64,000 nucleotides of DNA from a bacterium (GCA_016716565.1 JADJWC010000001.1:868001-932000), one strand, 5' to 3'. Numbered from the stretch's first letter, positions 1-9,914 are shown. The notes: generated by a model from the letters alone, not told the origin. Numbers and translations: made by a program.

Positions 1-2039
1 AAATTCTTCAAAAAGCGATCAGAATGCTTGATGTAGGTCTTAAAGGTCTTGTCTGCAATGATCTAAAGTTTGCTGATCTTGATAAAGAATTATCGCAACC
101 AACTGACAAAAGAATTTTTGCAATTGCTGTTGCTTTGCAGAATGGTTACTCAATTGAGAAGATTCATCAGCTGACAAAGATTACTCCCTGGTTCCTTCAT
201 AAAATGAAAAACATTGTCGAAACTGAATTGAAGTTGAAACAATCCGCCGTCGGCGGATCGAATGAAATTGATCCTACTTTAATGAAAGAAGCAAAGCAAA
301 ATGGATTTTCGGATTTGCAGATAGCTGAGTTAATCGGCTCAACAGAAAATGAAGTCCGTGGAAAAAGAAAATCACTTGGTGTTTTCCCTGTTGTAAAACA
401 AATCGATACCATGGCTGCAGAATATCCGGCACAAACAAATTATCTCTACTTGACTTATCACGGAAACGAGCACGATATCTCAGTGGGAGAGAAAAACCAA
501 ATAGCGGTCATCGGAAGTGGTGCTTATCGTATTGGTTCGTCAGTTGAGTTTGATTGGTGCTGCGTTACAGCTGTTAATGGAATTAATAACAGCGGCTACA
601 AATCCATAATGATTAATTGTAATCCGGAAACCGTTAGCACAGATTATGATATTTGCGACAAACTTTACTTCGAACAGCTTACTTTAGAAAGAGTTCTCGA
701 CATTTGTGATTTGGAAAATCCAGAAGGTGTTATTGTTTCAATGGGTGGACAAGTTCCGAATAATCTTGCAATGAAGCTTCACAATGCAGGTGTAAAAATA
801 ATCGGCACTTCTCCAATCCAGATTGATAACGCAGAAAGCAGACACAAGTTTTCGCAAATACTTGATAAGCTTGAGATAGACCAGCCGGAATGGAGTGAAG
901 TTACAACTCTTGATGAAGCGAAAAAGTTTTCAGCGAAGGTTGGCTATCCGGTTTTAATAAGACCAAGTTATGTTCTTAGCGGTGCAGCGATGAGTATTGT
1001 TTTGACCGAAGATGAACTTGAAACTTATCTGGTAAAAGCAACTGAGCTGAACAGGGAACACCCTGTTGTCATCAGCAAGTTTATCACAGACGCACGCGAA
1101 ATTGAGATAGATGCTGTCTCTGATCACGGAGAACTTTTCTGTTATGCAATTGCTGAGCACGTAGAGAATGCAGGAGTTCATTCGGGTGATGCAACAATAG
1201 TGCTTCCTCCGCAGAGAACGTATCTTGAAACAATGAGAAGAATAAAAATCATCACAAAGAAAATTGCGAAAGAGTTTGAAATAAACGGACCATTCAACAT
1301 TCAGTTTATTGCAAAAGATAATGATGTGAAAGTAATTGAATGCAACCTTCGTGCATCACGAAGCTTTCCTTTTGTTTCAAAAACTTTGAAGATAAACTTT
1401 ATTGATATTGCGACACGAATTATGCTTGGTGAAAAAGTAGCGAAGATAGATAAATCATCTTTCGATCTTGATTATGTCGGAGTGAAAGCATCACAATTTT
1501 CTTTTACAAGATTGAAAGGCTCCGATCCTGTTACAGGAGTTGAGATGTCTTCAACAGGAGAAGTTGCTTGTCTTGGTGATGATTTCAATGAAGCATTTCT
1601 GAAATCTGTTTTATCAACCGGACAAAAAATTCCACGGAAAGCTGCTCTTCTTTCAACAGGAACTCCAAAAAACAAAGCTGAACTTCTGGAAGACATCATT
1701 GCACTGAAAAAAATGGGATTGAAATTCTACGGAACAAAAGGAACATCAGACTACTACAAGTTGAATGGGATTGATGTTGAAGTTCTTTACCGACCTTTTG
1801 ATGAAAAAGAACCATCGATATTAACTTATCTTGGTAATGGTGAAATTGATATGGTAATTAATATTCCAAAGACCGCAGAGAAAGTCGAGCTTGATAGTGA
1901 TTATATTATCCGCAGGAAAGCAGTTGATTTAAACATTCCTCTTTTCACAAACGTACAGGCAACAAAAAGATTTATAAAAGCACTTCAGCAATTCACAACG
2001 GATACACTACCAGTTAAAAGTTGGGATGAGTATCAGTAA
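1..2039 (+). CDS. carB: Carbamoyl-phosphate synthase large subunit (5' end outside window)
   Basis: The large subunit makes carbamoyl phosphate from ammonia (released from glutamine by CarA), bicarbonate and two ATP, for arginine and pyrimidine synthesis. The reading frame is open from base 3, so the visible 678 residues are the C-terminal part; the first ATP-grasp half lies upstream. Visible in order: the end of the first synthetase unit (AIRMLDVG), the oligomerisation domain, the second ATP-grasp unit starting near YPAQTNYLYLTY with NCNPETVSTDYD and RPSYVLSGAAM, then the MGS-like allosteric domain starting near ALLSTGTPKNKAE. The order and motifs match CarB closely. In the linker before the second ATP-grasp, the residues SAVGGS are encoded by a perfect DNA palindrome (listed separately). 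The next gene is 80 bases away and looks unrelated. Confidence 0.96.
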   Translation, partial: ILQKAIRMLDVGLKGLVCNDLKFADLDKELSQPTDKRIFAIAVALQNGYSIEKIHQLTKITPWFLHKMKNIVETELKLKQSAVGGSNEIDPTLMKEAKQNGFSDLQIAELIGSTENEVRGKRKSLGVFPVVKQIDTMAAEYPAQTNYLYLTYHGNEHDISVGEKNQIAVIGSGAYRIGSSVEFDWCCVTAVNGINNSGYKSIMINCNPETVSTDYDICDKLYFEQLTLERVLDICDLENPEGVIVSMGGQVPNNLAMKLHNAGVKIIGTSPIQIDNAESRHKFSQILDKLEIDQPEWSEVTTLDEAKKFSAKVGYPVLIRPSYVLSGAAMSIVLTEDELETYLVKATELNREHPVVISKFITDAREIEIDAVSDHGELFCYAIAEHVENAGVHSGDATIVLPPQRTYLETMRRIKIITKKIAKEFEINGPFNIQFIAKDNDVKVIECNLRASRSFPFVSKTLKINFIDIATRIMLGEKVAKIDKSSFDLDYVGVKASQFSFTRLKGSDPVTGVEMSSTGEVACLGDDFNEAFLKSVLSTGQKIPRKAALLSTGTPKNKAELLEDIIALKKMGLKFYGTKGTSDYYKLNGIDVEVLYRPFDEKEPSILTYLGNGEIDMVINIPKTAEKVELDSDYIIRRKAVDLNIPLFTNVQATKRFIKALQQFTTDTLPVKSWDEYQ
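242..258. repeat. 17-bp perfect palindrome inside carB
   Basis: The 8-base arms ATCCGCCG and CGGCGGAT flank a single T. It is GC-rich in an AT-rich gene and is translated in frame as part of SAVGGS in the linker before the second ATP-grasp unit of CarB. It looks like a small palindromic insert tolerated in a protein linker, but no second copy was seen in this window, so mobility is unproven. Confidence 0.6.
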
Positions 2040-2119
2040 ACTATAACTGACGTTAATAATTAATTAGAATTTCAAATTAGATTAAAAACAAAAATTATTT
2101 TAATAACTAAGGAGCTAAT

Positions 2120-2809
2120 ATGAAAATCGGAATTCTCGGAACCGGTGTCGTCGGACAAACTATTACTGAAAAATTATCACAGCTTGGTCATCAGGTAATG
2201 ATCGGAACAAGAGATAAGCAATTAACGCTTGCTAAAACCGGAAAAGATAATTTTGGCAGACCGCCAGTCAGTGAATGGCTGAAAAATAATTCAAAAGTTC
2301 AGCTTGGGACTTATTCAGAAGCTGCATCATACGGAGAGTTTCTCGTCAATGCAACAAGCGGTACAGGTTCTTTGGATGCGCTTAAATTAGCGGGTGAAAA
2401 TAATCTTACTAATAAAGTTTTACTGGATATTTCTAATCCGCTTGATTTTTCAAAAGGGATGCCGCCGACTTTAACAATCTGCAACACTGATTCGCTGGGT
2501 GAATTGATTCAAAGAACATTTCCAAATTTAAAGGTTGTGAAAAGCCTAAATACATTAACCGCTTACCTGATGGTGAATCCAAAACTTCTGCCGGAGCCAA
2601 CAAATATTTTTTTGAATGGAAATGATACAGGCGCAAAAAACGAAGTTAGAAATCTCTTAACTACTTTCGGTTGGAACGAAAAAGATATAATAGATATGGG
2701 AGATATTACAACTGCCAGAGGAACAGAGCAAATTCTTCCTATCTGGGTAAGATTATGGGGAACTCTTCAAACTCCGATGTTTAACTTTAAAATTGTTGTG
2801 GGTAAGTAA
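2120..2809 (+). CDS. NADPH-dependent F420 reductase-like / NADP oxidoreductase family protein
   Basis: The protein has 229 residues and begins with a Rossmann dinucleotide-binding motif (GILGTGVVGQTI, residues 4-15) followed by IGTRD, where NADP-binding members carry a basic residue after the second strand. The whole length fits the F420-dependent NADP oxidoreductase family (PF03807-type), which also includes many bacterial enzymes of unknown substrate that do not use F420. No signal peptide or membrane segment is visible. A good Shine-Dalgarno (AAGGAG) lies about 6 bases before ATG 2120. It appears monocistronic: carB ends 80 bases upstream and a convergent terminator follows. The substrate cannot be named from sequence. 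Confidence 0.8.
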   Translation: MKIGILGTGVVGQTITEKLSQLGHQVMIGTRDKQLTLAKTGKDNFGRPPVSEWLKNNSKVQLGTYSEAASYGEFLVNATSGTGSLDALKLAGENNLTNKVLLDISNPLDFSKGMPPTLTICNTDSLGELIQRTFPNLKVVKSLNTLTAYLMVNPKLLPEPTNIFLNGNDTGAKNEVRNLLTTFGWNEKDIIDMGDITTARGTEQILPIWVRLWGTLQTPMFNFKIVVGK

Positions 2810-2842
2810 AATAAATTTAAAGGATTTTTATTTGAACCGAAT

Positions 2843-2864
2843 GGGCTGATTATTATATCAGCCC
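2843..2864. terminator. Hairpin between convergent genes
   Basis: GGGCTGAT and ATCAGCCC form a perfect 8-bp stem with a 6-base loop, between the convergent stops at 2809 and 2881. The flanks are AT-rich but lack a long T-run, so this is a probable bidirectional terminator of moderate strength. Confidence 0.6.
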
Positions 2865-2880
2865 AATTTCATTAGAGCAA

Positions 2881-3687
2881 TTACTTCTTATAATACTTCA
2901 TTGCTTCGGGAATCCAGGAATTGATATCCTCTATTCTTGTCTGGTCAGAAGGGTGAGTACTTAAAAATTCCGGTGGTGATCCACCTTGTTTCCCTGCAGC
3001 CATTCTTTTCCAGAATTCCGGTGCAGCATGCGGATCGTAGCCAGCCATCGCCATAAAAATTAATCCGAGATGATCAGCTTCGCTTTCGTGTGTTCTGCTG
3101 TAGGGAAGCATGATTCCTACAGTTGTTCCTACTCCGTAAACTGAAAGCCAGATTGCTTGTGTTTGAGCAGGTTCATCTTTCATTGCAACCATCAATCCAA
3201 CTGCGCCGACTTGCTGTAAAAGCTGTTGACTCATCCTTTCATTCCCGTGCTCGGCAATTGCGTGGGCAATTTCGTGACCCATTACGACTGCCAAACCAAC
3301 TTCATCCTGAGTGACAGGTAATATACCTGTATAAACCACAACCTTACCGCCAGGCATGCACCATGCATTTACCTGTTCATCCTCTACAAGATTGAATTCC
3401 CAGTTATAACCTTTTAGTCTATTTGATAATTTATTATCGGCCATATACCTTTCAACTGCAGTTTTAATTTTTCCACCAACACTTTTTACCATATTTACCT
3501 GAGACTGATTTGTGCTTAACTTACTTTCTTTCAGGAATTGATCATACTGTTGAAAGCTCATTGACAGCATTTCACTGCTGGGTATCATATTAAGCTGCGA
3601 TCTGCCTGTTAGTGGGACTGAACTGCAAGTCTGAAACAGAAAAACAGTAACAACTGCAAAAACGAATGAAATAATTATTTGTTTCAT
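2881..3687 (-). CDS. M48-family metallopeptidase, lipoprotein
   Basis: A zinc endopeptidase of the Oma1/BepA/LoiP-like M48 group, probably acting on misfolded envelope proteins. The zinc site is HEIAH (H138, E139, H142), and SRTHESEAD near residue 201 supplies the third ligand. The N-terminus is a lipoprotein signal peptide with a lipobox ending in C21 (LFQTC), so the mature protein should be membrane-anchored in the periplasm. The full length of 268 residues and the region between the motifs are normal for single-domain members; no TPR tail is present. A Shine-Dalgarno (AAAAGGAG) precedes the ATG. It sits alone, divergent from the DUF4382 lipoprotein. The family is certain; the substrate is unknown. 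Confidence 0.92.
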   Translation of the reverse strand: MKQIIISFVFAVVTVFLFQTCSSVPLTGRSQLNMIPSSEMLSMSFQQYDQFLKESKLSTNQSQVNMVKSVGGKIKTAVERYMADNKLSNRLKGYNWEFNLVEDEQVNAWCMPGGKVVVYTGILPVTQDEVGLAVVMGHEIAHAIAEHGNERMSQQLLQQVGAVGLMVAMKDEPAQTQAIWLSVYGVGTTVGIMLPYSRTHESEADHLGLIFMAMAGYDPHAAPEFWKRMAAGKQGGSPPEFLSTHPSDQTRIEDINSWIPEAMKYYKK

Positions 3688-3851
3688 AGCAACTCCTTTT
3701 AAAGTATTTTTTTAGAACTTTTATAATGTATCAAATTGAATTCTAATCACAAAAATAATATTTGAGAGAGAAATTTATGACCTAAAATTGCATTTAAATT
3801 TGGTCTTAAAATTGTCAAGTTTAAAGTGAAATCAATAATTAAAGGAGAGTT

Positions 3852-4649
3852 ATGAAAACATTAGCAATTTTTGCAATATTATCGAGTATTATGATCTGGA
3901 CGGGTTGTTCAGATGAATCGACAACCGTCGATCCTGTCACACAAAACGGTCGTCTCAAGATGTATTTGGTTGATTCCCCGGCTGCACTTGATTCTGTGAT
4001 TATTTGCGTGACCAGAGTTGAAGTACATCGGGCTGGCAGTGATTCAACAAGCGGTTGGATTGTTATTAATGACTCCACCAGATATTTCGATTTATTACAG
4101 CTAACCAATGGTGCTTCAGCAGTATTAGGAGATAGTTCATTACCTGCGGGTCAATACACACAAATCAGGCTTTTTATTGGTGACGGAAGTTATGTAATCG
4201 ATCAAGGAATTAAGCACGACCTTGAAGTACCGAGTGGATCGCAATCAGGATTAAAATTAATTCATCAGTTTACAATTGAAGCAGGCAAGTTATATGAACT
4301 GCTTCTTGATTTTAATGTTGAGAAATCAATTGTAATCACTGGCAACGGCCAGTATAAACTAAAACCAACTATAAGAGTAATTCCTATTGTTATTTCTGGT
4401 AGTATTTCCGGCTTGGTTCTACCTTTAGATGCTCAACCGACGATCTGGACTGTCTACGGAACAGACACGATCACAACTTATACCGATTTACAAGGCCACT
4501 TTAAATTAATGGGACTGTTACAAGGTTTGTACGATGTTAATATTATTCCACTGGATACTATGGTTTACAGAGATACTGTAATTACCGGCGTTCAGGTGAT
4601 TGCAAATCAGGAGACTGACATTGATACTGTGACTCTCCTGCCTAAATGA
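3852..4649 (+). CDS. DUF4382-domain lipoprotein
   Basis: A 265-residue exported protein. The N-terminus is a lipoprotein signal with the lipobox around WTGC (C19). Residues about 33-180 match the DUF4382 type (start GRLKMYLVDSPA, then VEVH and LPAGQYTQIRL). Residues about 183-265 form a second beta-rich, carboxypeptidase-regulatory-like module (GSISGLVLP, DLQGHFKLMGLLQGLYDV). DUF4382 proteins are surface or periplasmic lipoproteins of unknown role, common in Bacteroidota and relatives. A Shine-Dalgarno (AAAGGAGAG) precedes ATG 3852 and a strong terminator follows, so it is probably a single-gene unit. Confidence 0.8.
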   Translation: MKTLAIFAILSSIMIWTGCSDESTTVDPVTQNGRLKMYLVDSPAALDSVIICVTRVEVHRAGSDSTSGWIVINDSTRYFDLLQLTNGASAVLGDSSLPAGQYTQIRLFIGDGSYVIDQGIKHDLEVPSGSQSGLKLIHQFTIEAGKLYELLLDFNVEKSIVITGNGQYKLKPTIRVIPIVISGSISGLVLPLDAQPTIWTVYGTDTITTYTDLQGHFKLMGLLQGLYDVNIIPLDTMVYRDTVITGVQVIANQETDIDTVTLLPK

Positions 4650-4670
4650 TTTAATTAAACTTCTTTCATG

Positions 4671-4697
4671 AGCCGCTTCTTAGCGGCTTTTTTATTT
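4671..4697 (+). terminator. Rho-independent terminator
   Basis: AGCCGCT and AGCGGCT form a 7-bp GC-rich stem with a 4-base loop, followed at once by a run of seven T and then ATTTT. It ends the DUF4382 lipoprotein unit. Confidence 0.9.
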
Positions 4698-4724
4698 TAC
4701 AGACGATACTAAAAGTGCGTTTAG

Positions 4725-4732
4725 TATATTTG
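4725..4732 (+). promoter_or_regulatory. Possible Bacteroidota-type -7 element before ychF
   Basis: TATATTTG fits the TAnnTTTG -7 consensus of Bacteroidota housekeeping promoters and lies 38 bases before the ychF start, just after the preceding terminator. No convincing -33 TTG was found at the right distance, so this is tentative. Confidence 0.35.
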
Positions 4733-4769
4733 GTTTGTAAAAACAAAAACAAATTCAGAATTAACCATA

Positions 4770-5852
4770 ATGCAAATCGGTATAGTTGGATTACCACAAT
4801 CAGGCAAGTCAACGTTATTTCAAACAATCACAAAAACCCATCTTGATGCATCATCGATGGCAAAAACTGAGACTCATCAGGCAGTGATCAAAGTGCCGGA
4901 TGCTCGTCTAGATAAACTAACTGCAATTTTCAACCCGAAGAAAAAGACAAGCGCAACAATTGAAGTGCTTGATGTTGTTGGATTAAGCAAAGGGGACAGC
5001 GGATCAACCCAGTTTACAAGCAACTTTCTCGGAAAAGTTAAAACCAACGATGCATTGATACAGGTAGTAAGATTATTTAATAATGAACTAGTTCCTCATC
5101 CTGATGGATCGGTGAATATGATGAGAGACATTGATGCCTTCGAAACAGAATTTATTTTTTCTGACCTGGCAATCATTGAAAAAAGAATTGACACAGTTAA
5201 AAAGCAAGTACAGAAAACTCAGGATGATAAGCTTAAAAGAGAATTACCACTTCTTGAAAAATGTTATGGGCTGCTGCAGGAAGAAAAACCATTGAGAGAT
5301 GCTCATCTTACAAATGATGAAATGAAAGTATTAAATTCGTTCCAGCTTCTAACAATAAAGCCAATGCTAATTGCACTTAATCTCGATGAATCTCAGGTGA
5401 ATGATACTTCAAAGTATCTTGATGAGCTCATAAAGAAAAAATTAAGCAAGAATACAAAAGCACTTTTCTTTTTTGGGAAGATCGAACAGGAAATGTCAGA
5501 ACTCGCTGAAAAAGAAGCAGAAATTTTTATGAACGAGTACGGAATCAAAGAATCTGCACTGAACAGTATAATCAGAGAAGCCTATGATCTGCTCGGTCTT
5601 CAATCATTCTTCACCTGCGGCGATACTGAATGCCGTGCCTGGACAATTTAAAAAGGTTCAACGGCTCAAGAAGCTGCAGGAGAAATTCACACCGACTTCT
5701 ACAACAAATTCATTCGTGCTGAAGTTGTCGGATATGATGATTTTATTTCTGCCGGTACATTCGCAAAAGCAAAAGAGCAGGGTACCTGGAGATTGGAAGG
5801 AAAAGAATACATTGTTAAAGATGGGGATATTATGATCATTCGCCACGGCTGA
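4770..5852 (+). pseudogene. ychF: YchF/OBG-family ATPase, interrupted by an in-frame TAA
   Basis: YchF is a ribosome-associated P-loop ATPase of the OBG GTPase class. Residues 1-293 give GLPQSGKST (G1), DVVGL (G3) and ALNLDE at the position of the NxxE nucleotide-specificity motif, then the helical insert. After CRAWTI the frame meets TAA at 5649-5651, where a lysine codon is expected. Directly after it, in the same frame, KGSTAQEAAGEIHTDF through VKDGDIM continues to a TGA at 5850-5852. The combined length of about 360 codons equals the family norm (about 363). The stop removes the C-terminal TGS domain. One A-to-T change (AAA to TAA) would explain it. It could be a real loss, readthrough, or a sequencing error; no shift of frame is needed. 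Confidence 0.88.
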
Positions 5853-6110
5853 CGCTTAAAACTAAATTTTATAGACAGTTTTTACCTCGTGTATTTCCAT
5901 TTTACTTTTCATGACTTAATTCATCTTGAAATACATTTAATTTTTAGGAATGCAAGTTGCTCTTGGAACAAAGATAAAATAAAAATTAGCAACAGTTGGT
6001 AACGACAAAATTTCCAGCTAATTTTAAAGCTAAGATTACGATTCATCCGTACATCGCATCCGTTTGAAAAATAACTTTTTTCATTAAATACATATAGGGA
6101 GATATAAGTG

Positions 6111-9100
6111 ATGATTAATATAAAATCACTTGGCTGTCTTTTAATTGTTTTGATTCACTCCATTTCCTTCGCACAATGGATATCGATCGATAAATATTCC
6201 ATCCCCGATTCACCACCAATTGTTCAACTGATAAGTGATGATGCTTATAGCACAATAATCAAAGTTGATTTGCCGGGCTTTCGCATCAGGGAATTTACAT
6301 CTGATGGGAAAACTTACCACGAGATTAACTGCGGAGGTGAAGCGATAACATCTGAAGTTGGTTATCCTGAAATATCTCATATAGCTAAGATGCTTGCGAT
6401 CCCGGACGATGGAACTTTGAGTATAGAAATAATTGAATCATCACCTGTTCAGGTTTTCAAAGGAATAAATATTCCGCCTGCGAGAGAAAGCTGGGTAGAA
6501 GGACAACCCGAAACACCGTATGCAGAAAATCTGCTGGCTTATTCTTCTGAAGATATTTACCCAAGCACGTATGCAAAAGCAGATGATCCCGTGATCTTCA
6601 GGGATTTTAGAATAGCACGCATTTCAATTTTTCCGATTCGGTATTCACCTTCAAAACATGAAATTCATGCGGTTTCATCTATTACAATCAAAGTGAATTA
6701 CCAGTCGGGTCCCGGACTCAATGCAAAAATGACTCTTCCGAAACCAATCGCTCCGGCATTCGCTAAACTATACCGAAAGTACATTCTTAATTATGATGAA
6801 ATATTACAGCGCAGGTACAGTGGAATGGAAAACGGTCACGATATAATGTTATGCATAATGCCTGACATATATGTTGAAGAATTCCAACCTTATGCTGAAT
6901 GGAAACACAAATCGGGAACAGAAATTTATATAACAAAATTCAGTGAGATCGGGGCAAACCAATCTAATCCCGACATTATTAAAAATTATATTTTGAATAT
7001 TTATAATTCCTGGATAGATGCTCCAACACATATCTTAATTGTGGGAGACTATGGATCGCCAGCAGGTAATGCACCTGTAAAATATTGGACTGGCAGCGGA
7101 TGGACTTTTGTTAATGAGGATTACTTTGTTGAGTTGGAGGGAAACGATTACTTCCCCGAAATGATGATCGGAAGGTTTACCAATTATAATGGTGTCAGTG
7201 GTGGTGGAGAACAGATATTACAGGTTATGGTGAATAAGTTTCTAAAATATGAAAAAGATCCATACACTGCTGAGACTGGGTGGTACAAAAAAGCTACCGT
7301 CTGTTCAAATAATTATTATGCTTCACAAGTCGATACAAAAAGGTTTACTGCGCAACGTATGCTGGAGTTCGGTGGATTTACTTCTGTAGATACTATGATG
7401 AGTAATGCACAATGTACATACGATGTAAATGATATTGTATCTGCTCTTAATAATGGAAGAAGTTTTCTCAATTACCGTGGCGAAGGCTGGGATGATGGCT
7501 GGCATGCAAGCTGTTATTATTTTGGCAACTCACACGTTAATAGTTTGAATAACGCTAACAAGCTAACATTCGTAACAAGTATTGGCTGTGGTGTAGCGAT
7601 GTTCGATGCCGGAAATTGTTTCGGCGAAGCATGGATAGAGATGGGCTCATTAACAGCACCACCCAGAGGCGGATGCGCTTTTATAGGTCCAACGTCCAAC
7701 ACACATACTGCTTACAATAATGCCATTGATAAGGGAATTTATACTGCTATGTTTACACAATCAGGATCCGTCGTACAAAATCTTGATAGTCCCGGAGAAG
7801 CACTTTTAGCAGGAAAACTTTTTATGTATGAACGATTTGGGGGTACTGATCCATACGTTCAATACCACTATAAGATATATTGCGTACTCGGAGATCCCAG
7901 TATGCATATCTGGAAAGATATTCCAAATCCGGTTTCTGTTTTCCATCCTGATGAAATTTATGTCGGATTTAACCAGGTTCAAGTAACCGTGAATAACACA
8001 GCCAGCGGGTTACCTGTTAGTAATGCCCGGGTCTGTATTTCAGGAAATGGTGTTTATGAAACGGCAATAACAGATGGACTTGGAATTGCCACACTTGATT
8101 TAACTCCTAATTCGGTAGGTATGCTTTATCTTACAGTCACAGGCGGAAACGTTATTCCAAGTCTGGATTCAATTATTGTTAGTCTCGGGACAGAAAATGT
8201 CACTCCTACCGGAGAACCTATTCTTACCGATCTTGATGGAAATGATGACGGGCTCATAAATCCTAATGAAAACTGTTCAATGGCTTTTACACTGAAAAAT
8301 TGGGGAACAATCAGTTCGAGCAACGTTTATGCTGTAATTTCTATTCCGGATTCTGTAACTAATGTTCAGATGGTTGTTGACTCAATTGTTTTTGGAAATA
8401 TCGCTCCTAACGATTCAATTATCGGCTCACCATTTCAATTTTTCATAAAACCCGAATGCCCTGTAGGCTACGTAATTCCATTTACAATACACATTGCAAG
8501 CACTACAAATTCCTGGGATTATTCCTATAATGAAATTGTTCACGGTTGTGACTTGAATTTCAGTGAGTTTTATGTCGATGATGAAGGAAATGTTCTTCGT
8601 AATTACAGGATGGATCCCGGTGAGACTGTAGAAGTGACATTTAAAATATTAAATGTAGGAGACGATATTGCCCCTGATGTTACGGGTATAATAAGCACAA
8701 GCGATCCGTACATAACAATTCTTGATTCAATCGGAGTTTTCGGAACGATTTTGGCTGACAGCAACTCCCTTAATGGATCTGATACTTATACTATAACTGT
8801 AAGCAATGATTGTCCTCCTCAATACAATGCCAGCTTCACACTTCAGCTTGAAACTCAAAATGGGTTGTATCCTTACACTTCAATTGAATCTATAACCTTA
8901 CCTATCGCAATGCCTATTCTTTCAGACCCAACAGGACCTGATCTATATGGATATTATGCTTATTCAAGTCATGATGTTCTTTGGGAACAGTCTCCAGAAT
9001 ACAACTGGGTAGAAATTGAAGCGGTTGGAACTGAAATACCAAAACCGGGCGGAATAAGTGATTTTACTCAAACAGTGGATTTACCTTTCGCATTCAAATA

Positions 9101-9914
9101 TTATGGAAACACATTTACACAACTTAGGATCAGTGGTGATGGCTGGATTGCTTTCGGAAGCGGAACACAGACCAAGTCACAAAACTATCCTCTCCCTTGT
9201 TTAGATACACTTAATAATATGACCGCAGTGTTCTGGACAGATTTCTTTTCTAATGGGCCTCAGGGAGGAGGGAAATTATACTATTACTCAGACCTTGTTA
9301 ATCATAGATTTATTGTAGAGTGGGATACGGTGCCACATAAATCAGACATTACAGATAAAGAGACTTTTGAAATAATTCTTCATGATCCGGCTTACTATCC
9401 TACAGCAACAGGTGATGGAGAAATAATATTTCAATTTAAAGAAGTTGAAGAAGCCGGAGGTTGCACTGTGGGAATAGAGAACAGCACTGAAGATATTGGT
9501 TTGCAATATTTGTATAATGAGATTTATGATGTTACAGCAAATGAGCTAGTTAATGGTTTGGCAATTAAATTTACAACAGCGGCTCCGACTGTGGTTTCTG
9601 TTGATGATGATGGGGAAATGGACGAACTAGTTCCCACTGCATTTTTACTTGAGCAAAATTATCCGAATCCTTTCAATCCTTCAACACGTATAGGCTATTC
9701 AATACCGGAAGCAGCATTTGTCAAATTGAATATTTACGACATAAATGGGATAATTGTGAGAACTTTATTTGAAGGAAATCAAACTGCTGGAAGCTACAAT
9801 GCTGTATGGGACGGTGAAAATAGTTCAGGGTTTAAGGTTGGATCAGGAGTTTATTTCTACAGAATTCAGGCAAATAGTTTTGTGCAGACAAAGAAGATGA
9901 TACTTCTTAAGTAA
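6111..9914 (+). CDS. C25 (gingipain-like) family protein with type IX sorting domain
   Basis: A 1267-residue secreted protein. A signal peptide (residues 1 to about 20, ending SFAQ) is followed by a propeptide-like region, a C25-type caspase-fold domain (about 240-610), beta-sandwich modules, and a C-terminal type IX sorting domain of about 90 residues starting LEQNYPNPFNPSTR. The nucleophile region TSIGCGVAMF (near residue 493) and CFGEAWIEMG match the family. However, the GHG motif that carries the catalytic His in gingipains reads RGEG near residue 455, so activity is doubtful unless the nearby GWHASC histidine substitutes. ATG 6111 is preferred over GTG 6108 because AGGGAGA lies at normal spacing. 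It is probably exported and surface-attached; the role is unknown. Confidence 0.88.
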   Translation: MINIKSLGCLLIVLIHSISFAQWISIDKYSIPDSPPIVQLISDDAYSTIIKVDLPGFRIREFTSDGKTYHEINCGGEAITSEVGYPEISHIAKMLAIPDDGTLSIEIIESSPVQVFKGINIPPARESWVEGQPETPYAENLLAYSSEDIYPSTYAKADDPVIFRDFRIARISIFPIRYSPSKHEIHAVSSITIKVNYQSGPGLNAKMTLPKPIAPAFAKLYRKYILNYDEILQRRYSGMENGHDIMLCIMPDIYVEEFQPYAEWKHKSGTEIYITKFSEIGANQSNPDIIKNYILNIYNSWIDAPTHILIVGDYGSPAGNAPVKYWTGSGWTFVNEDYFVELEGNDYFPEMMIGRFTNYNGVSGGGEQILQVMVNKFLKYEKDPYTAETGWYKKATVCSNNYYASQVDTKRFTAQRMLEFGGFTSVDTMMSNAQCTYDVNDIVSALNNGRSFLNYRGEGWDDGWHASCYYFGNSHVNSLNNANKLTFVTSIGCGVAMFDAGNCFGEAWIEMGSLTAPPRGGCAFIGPTSNTHTAYNNAIDKGIYTAMFTQSGSVVQNLDSPGEALLAGKLFMYERFGGTDPYVQYHYKIYCVLGDPSMHIWKDIPNPVSVFHPDEIYVGFNQVQVTVNNTASGLPVSNARVCISGNGVYETAITDGLGIATLDLTPNSVGMLYLTVTGGNVIPSLDSIIVSLGTENVTPTGEPILTDLDGNDDGLINPNENCSMAFTLKNWGTISSSNVYAVISIPDSVTNVQMVVDSIVFGNIAPNDSIIGSPFQFFIKPECPVGYVIPFTIHIASTTNSWDYSYNEIVHGCDLNFSEFYVDDEGNVLRNYRMDPGETVEVTFKILNVGDDIAPDVTGIISTSDPYITILDSIGVFGTILADSNSLNGSDTYTITVSNDCPPQYNASFTLQLETQNGLYPYTSIESITLPIAMPILSDPTGPDLYGYYAYSSHDVLWEQSPEYNWVEIEAVGTEIPKPGGISDFTQTVDLPFAFKYYGNTFTQLRISGDGWIAFGSGTQTKSQNYPLPCLDTLNNMTAVFWTDFFSNGPQGGGKLYYYSDLVNHRFIVEWDTVPHKSDITDKETFEIILHDPAYYPTATGDGEIIFQFKEVEEAGGCTVGIENSTEDIGLQYLYNEIYDVTANELVNGLAIKFTTAAPTVVSVDDDGEMDELVPTAFLLEQNYPNPFNPSTRIGYSIPEAAFVKLNIYDINGIIVRTLFEGNQTAGSYNAVWDGENSSGFKVGSGVYFYRIQANSFVQTKKMILLK

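Noticed and set aside
3839..4108. 89-codon minus-strand frame opposite the DUF4382 lipoprotein start
   Set aside because: Overlaps a gene with a good Shine-Dalgarno and lipoprotein signal; no motif.
5584..5835. 83-codon frame across the ychF stop suggesting a frameshift
   Set aside because: The true continuation of YchF is in the original frame after a single TAA, so a frameshift is not needed.
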